The notes: generated by a model not told the origin, from the sequence alone. Shown: positions 46,116 through 57,999, numbered from the stretch's first letter. The stretch is DNA of 64,000 nt from PNON01 sp963757065 (GCA_963757065.1 CAVWQC010000001.1:62001-126000); one strand, 5' to 3'. Numbers and translations are program-made.

Positions 46116-47033
46116 ATGCGGTCACTTCTTGCCAGTTTGAGCACCGGTTATGTTTTCTTTTATTTTTCCGAACTCGTTTTTTGGGCACGCCCAAGACCGG
46201 AAGATAATTTACTCAACTGGCTGGAAACCTGGCTGGCATATTCATTGATGGCATTCCTATTCCTGGTTGTGGTTACTAGGTTCAACGTATTGAATATCCA
46301 CGCACTCTTCCTGGCTGGAGCTTTCTTTGGCTGGATTGGCGAGGGGATCATCGTCCAGACCACTTATGAAAATCTACCGCTAAGCATATCTTTCACTGGA
46401 TTATCCTGGCATGCTCTGGTGACTATCCTCATCGGCTGGTATGGATTACAAATCGCATTAGGAAAATATACAAAGCGAAGCTTGGTTTATGTCGTTCTCA
46501 TCGGGATTTTTTGTTGGATATGGGGAATTTCGTGGATATATGAAGAGCCAGAGTCGATGGTAGCTCCGATAATTTTTACTATATATGTTTTTACTGCAAC
46601 CCTTTTGTTAGCTCTTTGCTTATTTGCTTCAGTAAAGCTTTTCATGAAACCATTTTCTCCATCACCCTGGGCAATAAAGATCGCTGCAGGAATATTCTTG
46701 TTTCTATATGCTTTGGTTATTGTTTCCGGGCAGATTAAAGCACTAATTCTCATACCATTAATGGCGATTATATATTTCTCGCTCAGGCAAAACAAGAAAA
46801 GCGAGACGAGTGGAAATATCCTGGAAACCCTGGCTTCTGCGGTTCCTATCCGGCGATACCTGATTTTATTCCTTATACCTGCTACGTCATCTGTCCTATA
46901 CTATTTCTATTTTATATCGGGATTAAAACTTCCGACAAACTGGTTGGTATATATCATCACAACACCCGTTGGATTTTTTCTTTTTGGTTGGTCAATTTGG
47001 ATGATCTGGCGGAAAAATTCAAAATTGGTCTAA
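46116..47033 (+). CDS. Multi-pass membrane protein of unknown function
   Basis: 305 residues with about ten predicted transmembrane helices (for example WLAYSLMAFLFLVVVTRF, LFLAGAFFGWIGEG, LVYVVLIGIFCWIWGISW, FTIYVFTATLLLALCLFAS). No recognised domain. RPRPED and WIYEEPES are the main charged segments. It stands alone. Confidence 0.65.
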   Translation: MRSLLASLSTGYVFFYFSELVFWARPRPEDNLLNWLETWLAYSLMAFLFLVVVTRFNVLNIHALFLAGAFFGWIGEGIIVQTTYENLPLSISFTGLSWHALVTILIGWYGLQIALGKYTKRSLVYVVLIGIFCWIWGISWIYEEPESMVAPIIFTIYVFTATLLLALCLFASVKLFMKPFSPSPWAIKIAAGIFLFLYALVIVSGQIKALILIPLMAIIYFSLRQNKKSETSGNILETLASAVPIRRYLILFLIPATSSVLYYFYFISGLKLPTNWLVYIITTPVGFFLFGWSIWMIWRKNSKLV

Positions 47034-47324
47034 TTTTGTCGCAAGGATATGGCATCAAATTTCCTATAAAAAATATTTCCATACCTAAATCTGAAGTCAG
47101 CTCTAATATTTTTTCTCTTCTTGGTCGTTTATATCATTTGGCTATATACTCAGGTTGATAAATAAATTTAATGAGATATTCACTTATCCCAGAAGAATTT
47201 TAGATTTACTTTGATATGCATTTTACAATCAAATAATGATGGATTAAGTTATCAAGGCAGACGGACCCTGAAGTAATCAGTGGATGAATAGGTAGATATA
47301 TTCGGAAAAACGGAGCCAACTAAC

Positions 47325-48178
47325 TTGTTCCTTTACGATTTTCACAATTTTTTCCTGGGCGGACAGGCAGTCCTGGCAGGTGTATCTCCATACACAGTTC
47401 CTGATTTCCTTCCCCCGTTTCCGGTTGCGGTTATATTCGCCCTGGTGGCCTGGTTGCCCGAATGGCTTGTGTATCTGGCTTATCTGGTTACCTGCATGTG
47501 GCTTTTATGGAAACTTCTTGGAAGGAAATGTATTTGGGCATTACTTTCTTTTCCGGTTTGTTTCGGTTTATATGTCGGTCAGGTGGATCTGTTGTTAACC
47601 CTGCTCATGGTTTCAATCGGACCATGGGCATTACCTTTATTGATCACGAAACCCCAGGTCGGTTTTGTAATTGCACCCTGGTACATCCGGCGCTTGACCC
47701 GTAAGCAGATCATCGGCACCGCATTAATCACAATCTATATTTTTGGGAATATGTTTTCTAATCAGGCCAACATGGTTAGGCGAATGGATTAATATCCTGC
47801 CCGTCTGTAACAACATATGCAAGACATGATTCGAACCTGCATTGGTTCATCCCTCAGTCCTTCACGCTGGCTGCATATGTGATTGGAATCATTATTTCTC
47901 TGCCCCTCGGTTTTCTACTTAAGGAAAGAGAACTTTCATTTACGATATTGCATTTATTTTCCCCGCTATCTAATATCTATTCAGCATCCGTTTTAGCTGA
48001 GTGGATTGGTCCGATAGAAGTTGTCCTTTCCTGGATTGCAGTCATCATCGTGGGAAACATTCATTCCGGCGCACCGCTTTTTGTAATTGGCTTATCCATT
48101 CTTATTCGTTTCTATTTACGTGAACGAAAAAATGGCAACAGTATATTTCTCTCATTAAAGAAATCTACTAAAGCATAA
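47325..48178 (+). pseudogene. DUF2029-like (GT87-type) membrane glycosyltransferase, frameshifted and N-truncated
   Basis: Two extra bases, near 47755-47768 and 47815-47830, split a protein of about 284 residues. It reads YDFHNFFLGGQAVLAGVSPYTV, a DUF2029/PIG-M-like opening, then PTWLGEWINILPV in the next frame, then HDSNLHWFIPQSFTLAAYV and IGIIISLPLGF in the third. No start codon or first helix is visible upstream in 47034-47324, so the N-terminus is also missing. DUF2029 proteins use polyprenyl-linked mannose. It may be a real pseudogene. Confidence 0.55.
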
Positions 48179-48274
48179 AAGGATTAATCCTTATCAACAA
48201 ATCGAATTCATACATCAATATTGTGAATTCAGAAGACTGAAATGTATAATCAATGAAATTATAGAGGAGACCAA

Positions 48275-48682
48275 ATGCCAATCGAACCAGGGTTAACCGG
48301 AGAAATGACATTAATCGTTCAGGAGAGTGATACTGCCCGTTTTAGTGGTGGAGAATCCCTTCCGCCTGTTTTCAGCACTCCAAGGGTGATTGGCCTGCTC
48401 GAACGGACATCCCATAATACGATATTACCCTTTCTTGCTGAAGGTCAGGGGAGTGTGGGGGCGGTCGTCAATATTCGGCATCTGGCTGCCACACCGATCG
48501 GCTTTACTGTTCGAACACGAGCCGAGGTGTTGGAAGTAGAAGGCCGTCGGGTGAAATTCAAAGTGGAAGCATGGGATGACCTGGAAAAGATCGCAGAAGG
48601 GGAACACGAACGTTTTATTATTGATATGGGCAGGTTCATCGACCGTGTGGAAAAGAAACGGTTGGAGCACGGACCAAAGTAG
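48275..48682 (+). CDS. Thioesterase-family (FlK-like) hotdog protein
   Basis: 135 residues of hotdog fold. The motif SHNTILPFLAEGQGSVGAVVNIRHLAATPIG is close to fluoroacetyl-CoA thioesterase-like proteins (TxxxE/H pattern). It probably hydrolyses a small acyl-CoA. Fluoroacetate is not implied. AGAGGAGACC precedes the ATG. Confidence 0.75.
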   Translation: MPIEPGLTGEMTLIVQESDTARFSGGESLPPVFSTPRVIGLLERTSHNTILPFLAEGQGSVGAVVNIRHLAATPIGFTVRTRAEVLEVEGRRVKFKVEAWDDLEKIAEGEHERFIIDMGRFIDRVEKKRLEHGPK

Positions 48683-48706
48683 TAACACTCTGGGAGTACG
48701 GTCAGA

Positions 48707-51504
48707 TTACTGGTTCAACCACTTTTCTGCGGTTTTCGGCAAGTCAACCACCGAACCGACAATTGTTTTACATTTCGGGATCGATTCGATGAAATATTTG
48801 CCATACTTCTTACTTAAGATACGTTTGTCCAAAACCACAACCACACCCCGATCTGATTGAGTGCGGATCAATCGGCCAAAACCCTGACGGAATTTCAGGA
48901 TGGCTTCCGGAATCTGATATTCGTTGAACGGGTCTTCAAACGTCTCTGATCGTGCAGCAATGATCGGGTCCGAAGGTACATCGAACGGTAATTTGACGAT
49001 CACCACCACCGATAATGATTCCCCCGGAATATCCACACCTTCCCAGAATGCACGCGTCCCCAATAACACCGCTTTTTCTGCAGTCCGGAAGTTTTCAAGC
49101 AGGGTGGTAGCCGAAGCCCCTTCTCCCTGTTCAAAGACCTCAATACCACTGCCGGCAAGTGCTGGACCAATGCTTTGGGATGTCTTCCTTAATTGTGCAT
49201 AGGAAGTAAACAAAACCAACAGTTCGGCCATTTGTTGCTTTACATAAACGAATGACCGCGCTGTTAACCTCACCCTGGAACCGGTCCGCTTCTGAAGGTT
49301 CAGGAAAATCACTCACCAGGTAGAGCAAGGCAGAGTTTTCATAATCAAAAGGTGAACCAACAGCCAACTCATCGGCATCATTTGCATTCAAACGGCCGCG
49401 CAGGTAACCAAAATCTCCTGCCGTCGTAAGCGTAGCAGAGGTAACAATGATGCTGCTCTTCTGATTCCACATATGCTGTTCCATTAATGAGCCAATGTGG
49501 AGAGGTGCAGCCTGTAAACTTAACCGGTAACCATTGGGAGCCAGTTCTGCCCAGTATATACGATCACTTTCCGGAACACTCACCAACCCATTCAAGTTAA
49601 TCTGGATCTCGAGCAGCCGGCGGATCATGTTTCCAATGGAACCCTGGATATCCATTAATTCATCAGAAGCATCGGCATAATTTTCACCGACCCAGGTGTA
49701 GATCTTATTGAGGGATGAATTCAATTGCTTGAATAAATTGAAGAGGTCATCCCATACGATCTCAACCTCTGTCCAGTCAGGTTGGACCCTGGTTCCCGCA
49801 GTAATCCGCACCTGCTGGGAATAAGTTCCCAATTTTTTCCCTTCACGCTGATTTTCAAGGAAAAGATCGATGGTATTAAAAAACCGCCGGGTGAGATTCT
49901 CCACTTGAAAAGCATGATCAGTGGTTTGCCGGATGATCATTTCCTGGCCGGCTGCATCAGCCGGTGGAGCGGTATGCCGAATCGCTGTCAGGTACCTTCC
50001 CAGAATGCCAGAGGACGAACCGCCCAGTTCGCGTAATAACCGCTCAAGATCCGGCTGGTTGCTCTTAAAACTCAATGCGCTGGTCGTGGCATCTTCCAAA
50101 TGATGACCTTCATCCACGATCAGATAATAGAATTCGGGCAAGACCCGGCTGCCGGTGGCTATATCTGCCAGGAGCAGGGCATGGTTGATGACAATGATGT
50201 GTGCAGATTGGGTGGCCTCGCGAGCCCGGTAGAAGGGACAAGCTCCGCCAGTCCGCTTGACACAGGTTTCCAACTTACAGGCGTCATCTTCGGCAGAGAG
50301 CTTTCCCCAGGCGTCACGTTCGGCTGGACCATTTAAATTGATCTCACTGCGATCCCCATTTCCGCCTTCAGAAAGCCAGGTTAATACCTTGGCCAACACA
50401 CGCAGCTCGTCCAGGGAACCCGGTATATGCAAACGGGCAGCTTCCAGTCGACGCGGACACAGGTAATTGTTCTTGCCTTTCATTACGGCAGCCCTTAGAT
50501 CAATTCCAAGCGCTTTCGTAAGGTCGGGAATATCTTTCTTGATCAATTGGTCCTGGAGGTTGATGGTGTTGGTGGAGATAACCACCCGGGCGTTATTCTT
50601 CATCGCCCATAAGGCAGCAGGAATGAGATAAGCGTATGATTTTCCAGTCCCGGTGCCAGCTTCGACCAGTAGATGACCGTTGTCGTTGAATGCTTTGGCG
50701 ACGGTCTTTAACATCTCCACTTGCTCGGACCGGTGCTCAAATTCAGAGAAATATTTGGAGAATGGACCACCATCCTCAAGGAGAGATGCAGCTTCTTCGA
50801 TATTTATGGGCGTGAATTCGGAATTTGCTTTTAGCGGTGCAGAGTGTTCCACCAGTTTTTCAAATAAAGGTCCTGAGAAACCGCCTCCGACCATGTTTTG
50901 CCTGTACCGGTTGACGGCTTTTCTTGCGGAGTACCTGCTGGAATGGATAGGCTCCCTGCCAGTCAAATGGCTCACTGAGGCGGACGATCTCTGCCAGTAA
51001 TTCAATGGGAAGCTCTTCCACCTTGGCCAGCAGTTTTTGATAAACATGCATGGTCACCCTGGCATCATTCAACGCCCGATGCATATCTTCCGCAGGGATG
51101 GCGAGGAAACCCGCCAGGTATGTCAGGTTATAACGGGTGGAAGTGGGAAGCAGGACACTGGCCAGGTCGTATGTATCGATGGACTGATTTTCTTCCAGAA
51201 TTCCATGTTTACGGAGGAAGCTCAGGTCAAAATTTACATTGTGCCCGATGACAATAGAGTTATCCACAAACACTGCGATCTCCGCGAGAGTCGGTCGGAG
51301 CTCAGGGGCGTGGCTGACCATTTCATTTGATATTCCAGTTAATTGGGATATAAAAGATGAGATTGGCCGCTTGGGATTTACCAGCGTAGAGTATTCATCT
51401 TCTATTCGATGTTCATTGAATCGGATTGCGCCGATCTCAATAATGGTATCGATTTCGGGGTCTAGTCCGGTGGTTTCAAGGTCAATGGCTACGATTGATG
51501 GCAT
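48707..51504 (-). CDS. dinG: DnaQ-type exonuclease fused to DinG-family helicase, two frameshifts
   Basis: 931 residues after removing one extra base near 50885-50905 and one near 49225. Residues 1-165: 3'-5' exonuclease (IVAIDLETTGLDPEIDTIIEIG; GHNVNFDLSFLRKHG; HRALNDARVTMHVY), with the DEDDh ligands. Then DinG: Walker A EAGTGTGKSYAYLIP, the DEAH-like box VDEGHHLEDA, and VVVIVKLPFD and FRQGFGRLIRTQSDRG late. Cys residues CKLETCVKRTGGACPFY match the Fe-S site. This exonuclease-helicase fusion is known from Firmicutes and Chloroflexota and acts in DNA repair or R-loop removal. Confidence 0.9.
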
Positions 51505-51664
51505 GGGTTGATTATACCAGTGCGGTACAGTTTTCGAGGACGATCGGAGACTGACGATGCAAGTTTAGCCTACAATTCCATAGTCATCCTGAGCGCAGCG
51601 ACTACTGTCTGAACTGCAAGGATCCTCCCAATGGAAGAGATCCTTCACAAGCTGGATGAGAAAA

Positions 51665-53818
51665 CTAAGGCAAAAGTATTGCGGGGAGGGACAAACCAGA
51701 TTCCACGACCTGATAGGATTTCCCGTTGATCATAAGGATCACTTTCTCTCCGAGCGCCAAAGCCGCCGAGACTTCAGAATTGTATCCAGCCAGTTTGAAA
51801 TAGTCAGCGGAGAGGAACGAAACTTTAATCGGTGTCATGCTCTTGGGATCAAAGCGGGTATCTGTCCAAACACCATCCACCAACAGGAAAGTCGAAGAAC
51901 CAATCACCTTCACCGGGCTGTTTTGTTCATAATCCTGGGTGGGTGCTTCAGCAGCACTCATCGCCCCGGAATCAGCGGCTTTGTTTACCGCTCCAGCCCC
52001 GGTTGATGGTGCCGGCATGGTGCTCATCGCCTGGAATTGTTCTTCCACAATGCGGTCCTGTGCATCCACACCCAGGGCATCCGGTTCGGTCACGAGATAT
52101 GACGTGTACGGAGTCACAATTCCATAACGGATGGATAATTTTACGATCTGATCAATGGTCTCTTTATCCGGTCCATTGATGCGGATCTGATTCAGCAACG
52201 TGCCGATCTTTCTGGTTGCCCACAATCCGGGAAGGTAATTTAATGAGGCATCCTGCTCCAGTGAAGTCCCGGTAAATACCTGTTCAGGGTACACGAGAGT
52301 CTGGGCTGATCCATTCACATTCCCGTTCAGGTTGATACTGGTCGATCCAGAGCTGCGATAACGCCCGGTGATCATCACCTGTGAGCCATAAAATAGGTCC
52401 GGCAATGGATTTGGATTCATATCATATGCCTGGATGGAACCAAAATCAAGGCTTAGGTCAGTCATGACCGGCGCTGATATACGGGAATAGAATGCGCTGA
52501 TCACCTCATCCAACGATTGCCCGGGCATCACGTATGTGCTGCTGCCGTGATTTTCCTGTGAAAGGGTATCCAGGAGAACGGTATCAACATCGTATCCCAC
52601 TCCAAAGCTGAAGAAACGCAGGTTTTTACGGGAAACGTGATTGAAATTCTGGATGATCTGTTGTGTATCTGTAATGCCTTCGGTAGGCAGACCATCAGTG
52701 AGAAAGATCAAGTACGTCGGACGTTCAGTATCAATCCCGGCAGCAGCTTTTTTCAGTGCCGAGTTGATATCAGTTGATCCTGCTGCTGAGAATCGCTTTA
52801 ACCAGGTAATCGCCTCGGAGGCACGGGAAGCAGGCTGCATGGTTCTGGCATAGGCTTCCGCAGCTGTACTGAACGAAATAACGTTGAACTGGTCATCCGG
52901 GTTCAGTTTTGTCAAAATAAAATCAGCCGCTTCCTGTACCTGCTGGAATTTTTCTCCATCCATACTGCCGGAATGGTCGAGGACCAGGATCACATCCTTT
53001 GAAACGATTTGGGTGGGTAGTTCCGGTCTCGGGGACAATAGCAGCATAAAGTACCCATCCGGATCAGCAGGATCGGTATTCTTATAAGTAAAAAGATGAA
53101 AAGCCTCTGTGGTACCGGTGGAATAATATATGCTGAAATCTGTATCCGGTGTTACGTTACTGTCTTCGTAACCAGCCACAGCATGGAATGGGTCTTCCTG
53201 GGTGGTCGATATTTTATGAGTAGGAGAATAGACAGCCCGGATCGGTTCTAAGGAGGCGATGCTTACTTTTACCGTGACACTCTCCAATGGCTGCATCGAG
53301 AATTTTTCAGTATTTAATGGATAAGTGTATCGGACCAGTCCATTCTCGGATAACAGCGGCTGTGAGTATTCCAACTGGATGCGCCGTTCTTCTCCACTTG
53401 CTATCGGAAAGATGCGCACCTGAACTGCACCACGGTCTGTATATTCCAGTAATGCAGGATCTCGCATTGTTCGCACAATATCTTCATACTGCTGTCTGGC
53501 CTGGTTGGCATCCAATAGTTTTCCGGCAACTTCTTTCCCGTCGATCCAAAGCTTAAAGGAAGAGATGCCAGCATCCTTCGGGATAGGGAAGGAATAAATG
53601 CCTTCAACTGTCCAATCATTGGGGTTGAAAAACGTCTGGTCTACGGTTGTCACCGCAAGCTGATTTGTGATCCTCACATCCACATGATGGTAGCGGATCA
53701 CTAACTGCTCCATGATGGGACGATCCGGGATGATAAATCCATCCGCGAATACCGGTTTGGTGATTAATAAAGAAACAATAAAAATCACAGAAAATATGGT
53801 GCTATAGATTCTTCTCAT
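51665..53818 (-). CDS. VIT and von Willebrand factor A domain protein
   Basis: About 717 residues. Signal peptide (STIFSVIFIVSLLITKPVFA), then VIT domain (residues 30-160, YHHVDVRITNQLAVTTVDQTF...YSFPIPKDAG), then VWA (about 275-450) with MIDAS DHSGSMDGE, STDINSALKKAA and FLTDGLPTEG. The C-terminus has a Thr/Ala linker and a small terminal domain. Similar proteins are the targets of a dedicated sortase in Proteobacteria, but no LPxTG-like tail is visible here. Start 53818 has GGGAGGGT upstream. Confidence 0.87.
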   Translation of the reverse strand: MRRIYSTIFSVIFIVSLLITKPVFADGFIIPDRPIMEQLVIRYHHVDVRITNQLAVTTVDQTFFNPNDWTVEGIYSFPIPKDAGISSFKLWIDGKEVAGKLLDANQARQQYEDIVRTMRDPALLEYTDRGAVQVRIFPIASGEERRIQLEYSQPLLSENGLVRYTYPLNTEKFSMQPLESVTVKVSIASLEPIRAVYSPTHKISTTQEDPFHAVAGYEDSNVTPDTDFSIYYSTGTTEAFHLFTYKNTDPADPDGYFMLLLSPRPELPTQIVSKDVILVLDHSGSMDGEKFQQVQEAADFILTKLNPDDQFNVISFSTAAEAYARTMQPASRASEAITWLKRFSAAGSTDINSALKKAAAGIDTERPTYLIFLTDGLPTEGITDTQQIIQNFNHVSRKNLRFFSFGVGYDVDTVLLDTLSQENHGSSTYVMPGQSLDEVISAFYSRISAPVMTDLSLDFGSIQAYDMNPNPLPDLFYGSQVMITGRYRSSGSTSINLNGNVNGSAQTLVYPEQVFTGTSLEQDASLNYLPGLWATRKIGTLLNQIRINGPDKETIDQIVKLSIRYGIVTPYTSYLVTEPDALGVDAQDRIVEEQFQAMSTMPAPSTGAGAVNKAADSGAMSAAEAPTQDYEQNSPVKVIGSSTFLLVDGVWTDTRFDPKSMTPIKVSFLSADYFKLAGYNSEVSAALALGEKVILMINGKSYQVVESGLSLPAILLP

Positions 53819-53906
53819 GCTACCCTCCCAGGCCATTTGATAATTTCTTATCATTAAACGAAAGGACCCGGGAGAATGTTCCCGAAGAGTATGTGATATT
53901 TACTTT

Positions 53907-55740
53907 TTAGAATTGTGACATGCAATTATCCAGTAATTCACGGGCTTTGGTATTTGCAGGATTAAGTTTTATAGTTGTGATAAATGCAAATGCAGCTTTT
54001 TGGATTTGTTTTTGATTTTGCCAGCAAACCCCCTGGTCATAAATAACATCTGCAATATCTCTGCCTTGTTTTATACAAAAATTATTAAGATTTTCCCGGG
54101 AAATGTCATTTGCTGGATTCAGGATGAGTGAATGAACGAAATTCTCCTGCGCTGTTACGTAGTCTTTATTCTGAAGCGCGGCAATACCCATCAAATTTAT
54201 TGCTTCCTGGTTAACTGGATTTATAGTAATTGCGTGCATTGCGCAGATGGTACACAATCCGGTACGGCCTAATTTAAGCTCCAAACCTGCCAGGTTGATC
54301 CAAATATTTTCTGAAACTCCACTTGTACGCAGCTTCCATGATCGCTTGATCTAAAGACTCTTTTATGCTGTTTACTTTACCAGGGATTTTTTCTTGATCA
54401 CCCTTACCCATTGTATTGTTTGGCAAATTCCCGGTTAATTCCAAAGCAAGTCTTTTAGCCGCTTGTTGATCCCCAAGTATTAAATTTGCTTCCATCAATA
54501 CTCGCTTGATTTGAGTTTGGTTGTAAAATTTCTCATCCAGCAGGTCGGACAACAGATTTGACGGCCTTACCATCAACGCCCGGTTTAATACTTTTACGGC
54601 GTAACCGGCATCGCCCAATGCATACAGCAGCTTTTCTCCAAGGAACTGCAGCACCAGAGCATCTGAAATATTATCCACCAGTGCTTCATCAATTAATTTG
54701 GACAGTTTATCCCTATTACGGTCCCTGGCATATTGTTCGATCAGGTACACAAAACACATTTCCAGATATTTTGAAGGGAAAATATCCTGAGGAAGGTTTG
54801 TTACTGCCATCTCCATTTCAGTTATTCCATTACCGGACCCCAATTGATACTGGATAATTCCCCGCAACATGCGAAGGAAAATATCATTGGGATCCCTTTC
54901 CAACCCAGATTCACATATCATGAGGTTTCGCAGTTGTTTTTTATCCAGGTCCTGTTTTGAAATATCATATCCAGAATGATGGAAAGTAATATTTGTGATT
55001 GCAGTGACTAATCCAAGTCGAATGGCAGATAAGTTAATTGTCTCGTGGATCGCATGTTCAAAGAATAAGCCTTTATGATTCTTGAAAAGTCGATGGTTTA
55101 TTACTAAAGAGGATTCATGATCAGGATGATGAGAATCGCTGCTTATGGTTCTGCACAAATAAACATCTGCAACGCCAGAAACTGCAGCATGCTGAATTTT
55201 AATCATCTCGGCAGGATCTGCCCATTCGTCGGCATCAGTCCTTAATATCCAATCCCCTTTGGCATTTTCAATGGATACATTCCTGGCTGCAGCAAAATCG
55301 TCAATCCAGGGAAAAAATCTGACTTCTGCGCCATATGACCTGGCGATCTCGACAGTCCGATCAGTTGAACCTGTATCTACAACGATAATCTCCTGCACAA
55401 AATCCTTATAGGATTCAAGACATTGGGCAATATTTTTCTCTTCATTCCTGGCAATCAGACATAGTGAAATGTTTGGGGTGACTTTTGGCGGTTTGTTTTG
55501 ATTAAATTCTTTATAAAGTTCCTTTCCAGCCCTTTTTTCATTTACTTGACCCAGAAGATTTAACGCCTCTTTATTCTCCGGGTGTATCAAAATTTCCTTG
55601 GTCAGAATATCAGCTGCGTCGCGCAGTTTTCCATTTTGGAGTAATTCATTCACCTTAATCAAAAAGGTCGGATAAATCACTTTGGTTAATACTGGACTGC
55701 GTTTTTGATTAGCTGATATATATTTGGATTGTCTTTTCAT
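53907..55740 (-). CDS. Glycosyltransferase family 2 with TPR repeats, one frameshift
   Basis: About 610 residues after removing an extra base near 54303-54312. N-terminal TPR unit; GT2 domain (85-300) with ISLCLIARNEEKNIAQCL, IVVDTGSTDRTVEIA, FPWIDDFAAARN and RTDADEWADP (the DxD). It is the SunS/ GT2 type with C-terminal TPR repeats (YDQGVCWQNQKQIQKAAFAFI). It may glycosylate surface or secreted proteins. It lies upstream of the flagellin region; flagellin glycosylation is only a possibility. Confidence 0.78.
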
Positions 55741-56054
55741 TGGAGAGCTGCTCCGCTTTCATTTCAAATGTGCCAATTATAAAATCCGGTAAGTAAGTTA
55801 CTGGTACCAATTTTTGAGTATAGGCTTTTTACCTCTAGTCAATTTATTTGAAAACAAGAATTACTAATACCAATATTATTAACAAAGAGAATCATCTGAT
55901 GTACCCTTTTGTTTTCAGTGAATATAAGTATATGTTGCTCATCTTGGAAAGTGAGTTAAGCTATCCTGAATATTTCGTTAATCGAACGTAAAACTGATTG
56001 TAGCCCACACCTGTTTATGCAATAATGTAATCAACACTATAAGGAAGGTTCCTG
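55741..56054. other. Intergenic region between divergent genes
   Basis: 314 bases, AT-rich. It must hold promoters for the minus-strand glycosyltransferase and the plus-strand PAS/GGDEF gene. AAGGAAGG just before 56055 is a ribosome site. No RNA or repeat seen. Confidence 0.45.
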
Positions 56055-57281
56055 ATGACGGATCAGAACTATAAGGCTATTTTTAATTCAATTAAGTGCC
56101 CTATCGTCATTATTAATGCTGATCTCAAGATATTGGAATTTAATTCTGCGGCAGCTAATCTCGATATACCTATTAAAGAAGGTATGGGTATAGAGAAAGC
56201 AATTCCCTGGGCTGAAAACGATCTGAAGGAATTTACCGGCTCTTCCTTAATGAGTAATATTCTTACTCAAAAAGATTTTCCCAATAATGATGGGATTTGG
56301 TATGAAATTACCGTGAATAAGATGATAAGTGTCGATGGTGATGTTACTAAAATGATCCTTATCTGGCATGACATTTCCGGGATAAAACAAGCAGAAAAGT
56401 CCTTTCAACACGATCAGCAATTATTCTCTAGGATTATCGAATTCCTTCCTGATCCGACATTTGTAATAGACCTACACGGAAAGGTGATCGCCTGGAACAG
56501 GTCAATAGTGGACCTGACGAATATTCCTGCAAATGAGATGCTCGGAAAGGGTGATTATGAATATGCTGTCCCATTTTATGGTCAAAAGCGGCCAATCCTC
56601 ATCGATTACATCTTAAGTAAAGAGAGGAATCTTGCACTTCATTATCCGGATTATCATATGGAAGGAGACGTTGTTTCGACAGAAGTGTACCTGAGTTCTT
56701 TTCGGCAGGAAGGAATTCATCTATGGGCAAAAGCCACGACTCTTAAAAATATAAAGGGTGAGGTTATTGGAGCTGTGGAAACGATCCGTGATATTACGGA
56801 CCTGAAAAAATCTGAGGAGCAGATCCAATACCTCAGCACGCATGATCCGGTGACAGGATTATTTAATAAGATCTACTTCGAAACCGAGATCGAAAGGTTG
56901 GAAAACAGCAGGAAATTCCCGATCAGTGTACTCTTTTGCGATCTCAGATCATTAAAAAAGTTCAATGACGAAAGAAAATATCCCGTTGATGATTCTAAAA
57001 TAAAAGAGGCCGGATTAATACTACGAGCCTGTTTTAGGAAGGAAGATCTCGTAGCACGGATTGGATCGTTGGAATTTGGCATACTAATGCCAACCTCGGA
57101 GCTTACCATAGGAAATAAAGCTGTCCAGAGGGTGATCCAGGCAGTTGTTAAATATAATCAGACCAAAACCAAATCCGAAAGTCTCCAACTATCGATCGGG
57201 TTATCCATATCATCTGAACCTTCAACGTTACGGAAAGCAGTAAATATTGCCCGAGCTCGAGCTTCAGAATCACAAGCTTAG
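56055..57281 (+). CDS. PAS-PAS-degenerate GGDEF protein
   Basis: 408 residues. Two PAS domains (1-120 and 125-260, the second ending IGAVETIRDITDLKKSEEQ) precede a GGDEF domain (HDPVTGLFNK...SVLFCDLRSLKKFND). The active-site motif is GSLEF rather than GG(D/E)EF, so cyclase activity is unlikely. The inhibitory site RKED (RxxD) five residues before it is kept. It may bind c-di-GMP as an effector. It has no transmembrane segment. Confidence 0.83.
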   Translation: MTDQNYKAIFNSIKCPIVIINADLKILEFNSAAANLDIPIKEGMGIEKAIPWAENDLKEFTGSSLMSNILTQKDFPNNDGIWYEITVNKMISVDGDVTKMILIWHDISGIKQAEKSFQHDQQLFSRIIEFLPDPTFVIDLHGKVIAWNRSIVDLTNIPANEMLGKGDYEYAVPFYGQKRPILIDYILSKERNLALHYPDYHMEGDVVSTEVYLSSFRQEGIHLWAKATTLKNIKGEVIGAVETIRDITDLKKSEEQIQYLSTHDPVTGLFNKIYFETEIERLENSRKFPISVLFCDLRSLKKFNDERKYPVDDSKIKEAGLILRACFRKEDLVARIGSLEFGILMPTSELTIGNKAVQRVIQAVVKYNQTKTKSESLQLSIGLSISSEPSTLRKAVNIARARASESQA

Positions 57282-57414
57282 AGGAAATTTTTACCATTTC
57301 TTGAAGTTGTTCGATGAGAACATTGTTGCAGTCTTGAACAGGGAAATAATTATTTCAAATTGATATTCTCAATTTTCAGATAATATAATTGTTAACTCGA
57401 GAAAAAAGGAGCTC

Positions 57415-57999
57415 ATGACGGATAAATCTTTCAAATTAAATGTAGGCTGCGGCCGAAATATCCTACCAGGTTGGAAAAATTTAGATTCAGCTCCCCTGGC
57501 TGGAGTGGACATCATGTTTGACCTGGAATCTTGTGCACAGGAAAGAATTCCCCTCCCGGACGATTCCGTAAGTGAATTTTTATTGTCCCATGTGGTAGAG
57601 CATATCCATAATATTCTTCCAATGATGCAGGAATTATTCAGGATAGCTCAACCTGATGGAAAAATGATTATTCGAGTGCCTTATGGATCCAGTGATGATG
57701 CCTATGAGGATCCGACCCATATTCGCCAATATTTTATTGGAAGTTTCGGATATTACTCACAACCGTATTACTGGCGGGCAGATTATGGATATCGTGGAGA
57801 CTGGCAAGCGAAAAATATCACCCTGGTTGTTGGCAAGCGATTTGTCGAGGGAAATAATGTCAATCAGATTATGGATACCATCATGCATCAGCGCAATATT
57901 GTCAGCGAGATGATCGTTGAGCTGATAGCAGTAAAACCAATCCGATCTCCCCAAAAAGAACTGCAGGAAACACCAGAGATAAAAATACAAGCGGACTGA
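57415..57999 (+). CDS. SAM-dependent methyltransferase (class I)
   Basis: 194 residues. The SAM motif is KLNVGCGRNILPGWKNLD, motif post-I is DIMFDLE, and LLSHVVEHIHNI..MMQELFRIAQPDGKMIIRVPY is the methyltransferase 11/predicted SAM motif. The C-terminal part is not recognised. It sits before the flagellins and after the GGDEF gene. GGAGCTC precedes ATG. Confidence 0.82.
   Translation: MTDKSFKLNVGCGRNILPGWKNLDSAPLAGVDIMFDLESCAQERIPLPDDSVSEFLLSHVVEHIHNILPMMQELFRIAQPDGKMIIRVPYGSSDDAYEDPTHIRQYFIGSFGYYSQPYYWRADYGYRGDWQAKNITLVVGKRFVEGNNVNQIMDTIMHQRNIVSEMIVELIAVKPIRSPQKELQETPEIKIQAD

Noticed and set aside
47034..47324. N-terminal part of the DUF2029-like gene
   Set aside because: I looked for a first transmembrane helix and a start codon in all three frames and found several stops. 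Only a weak hydrophobic stretch near 47100 is seen.
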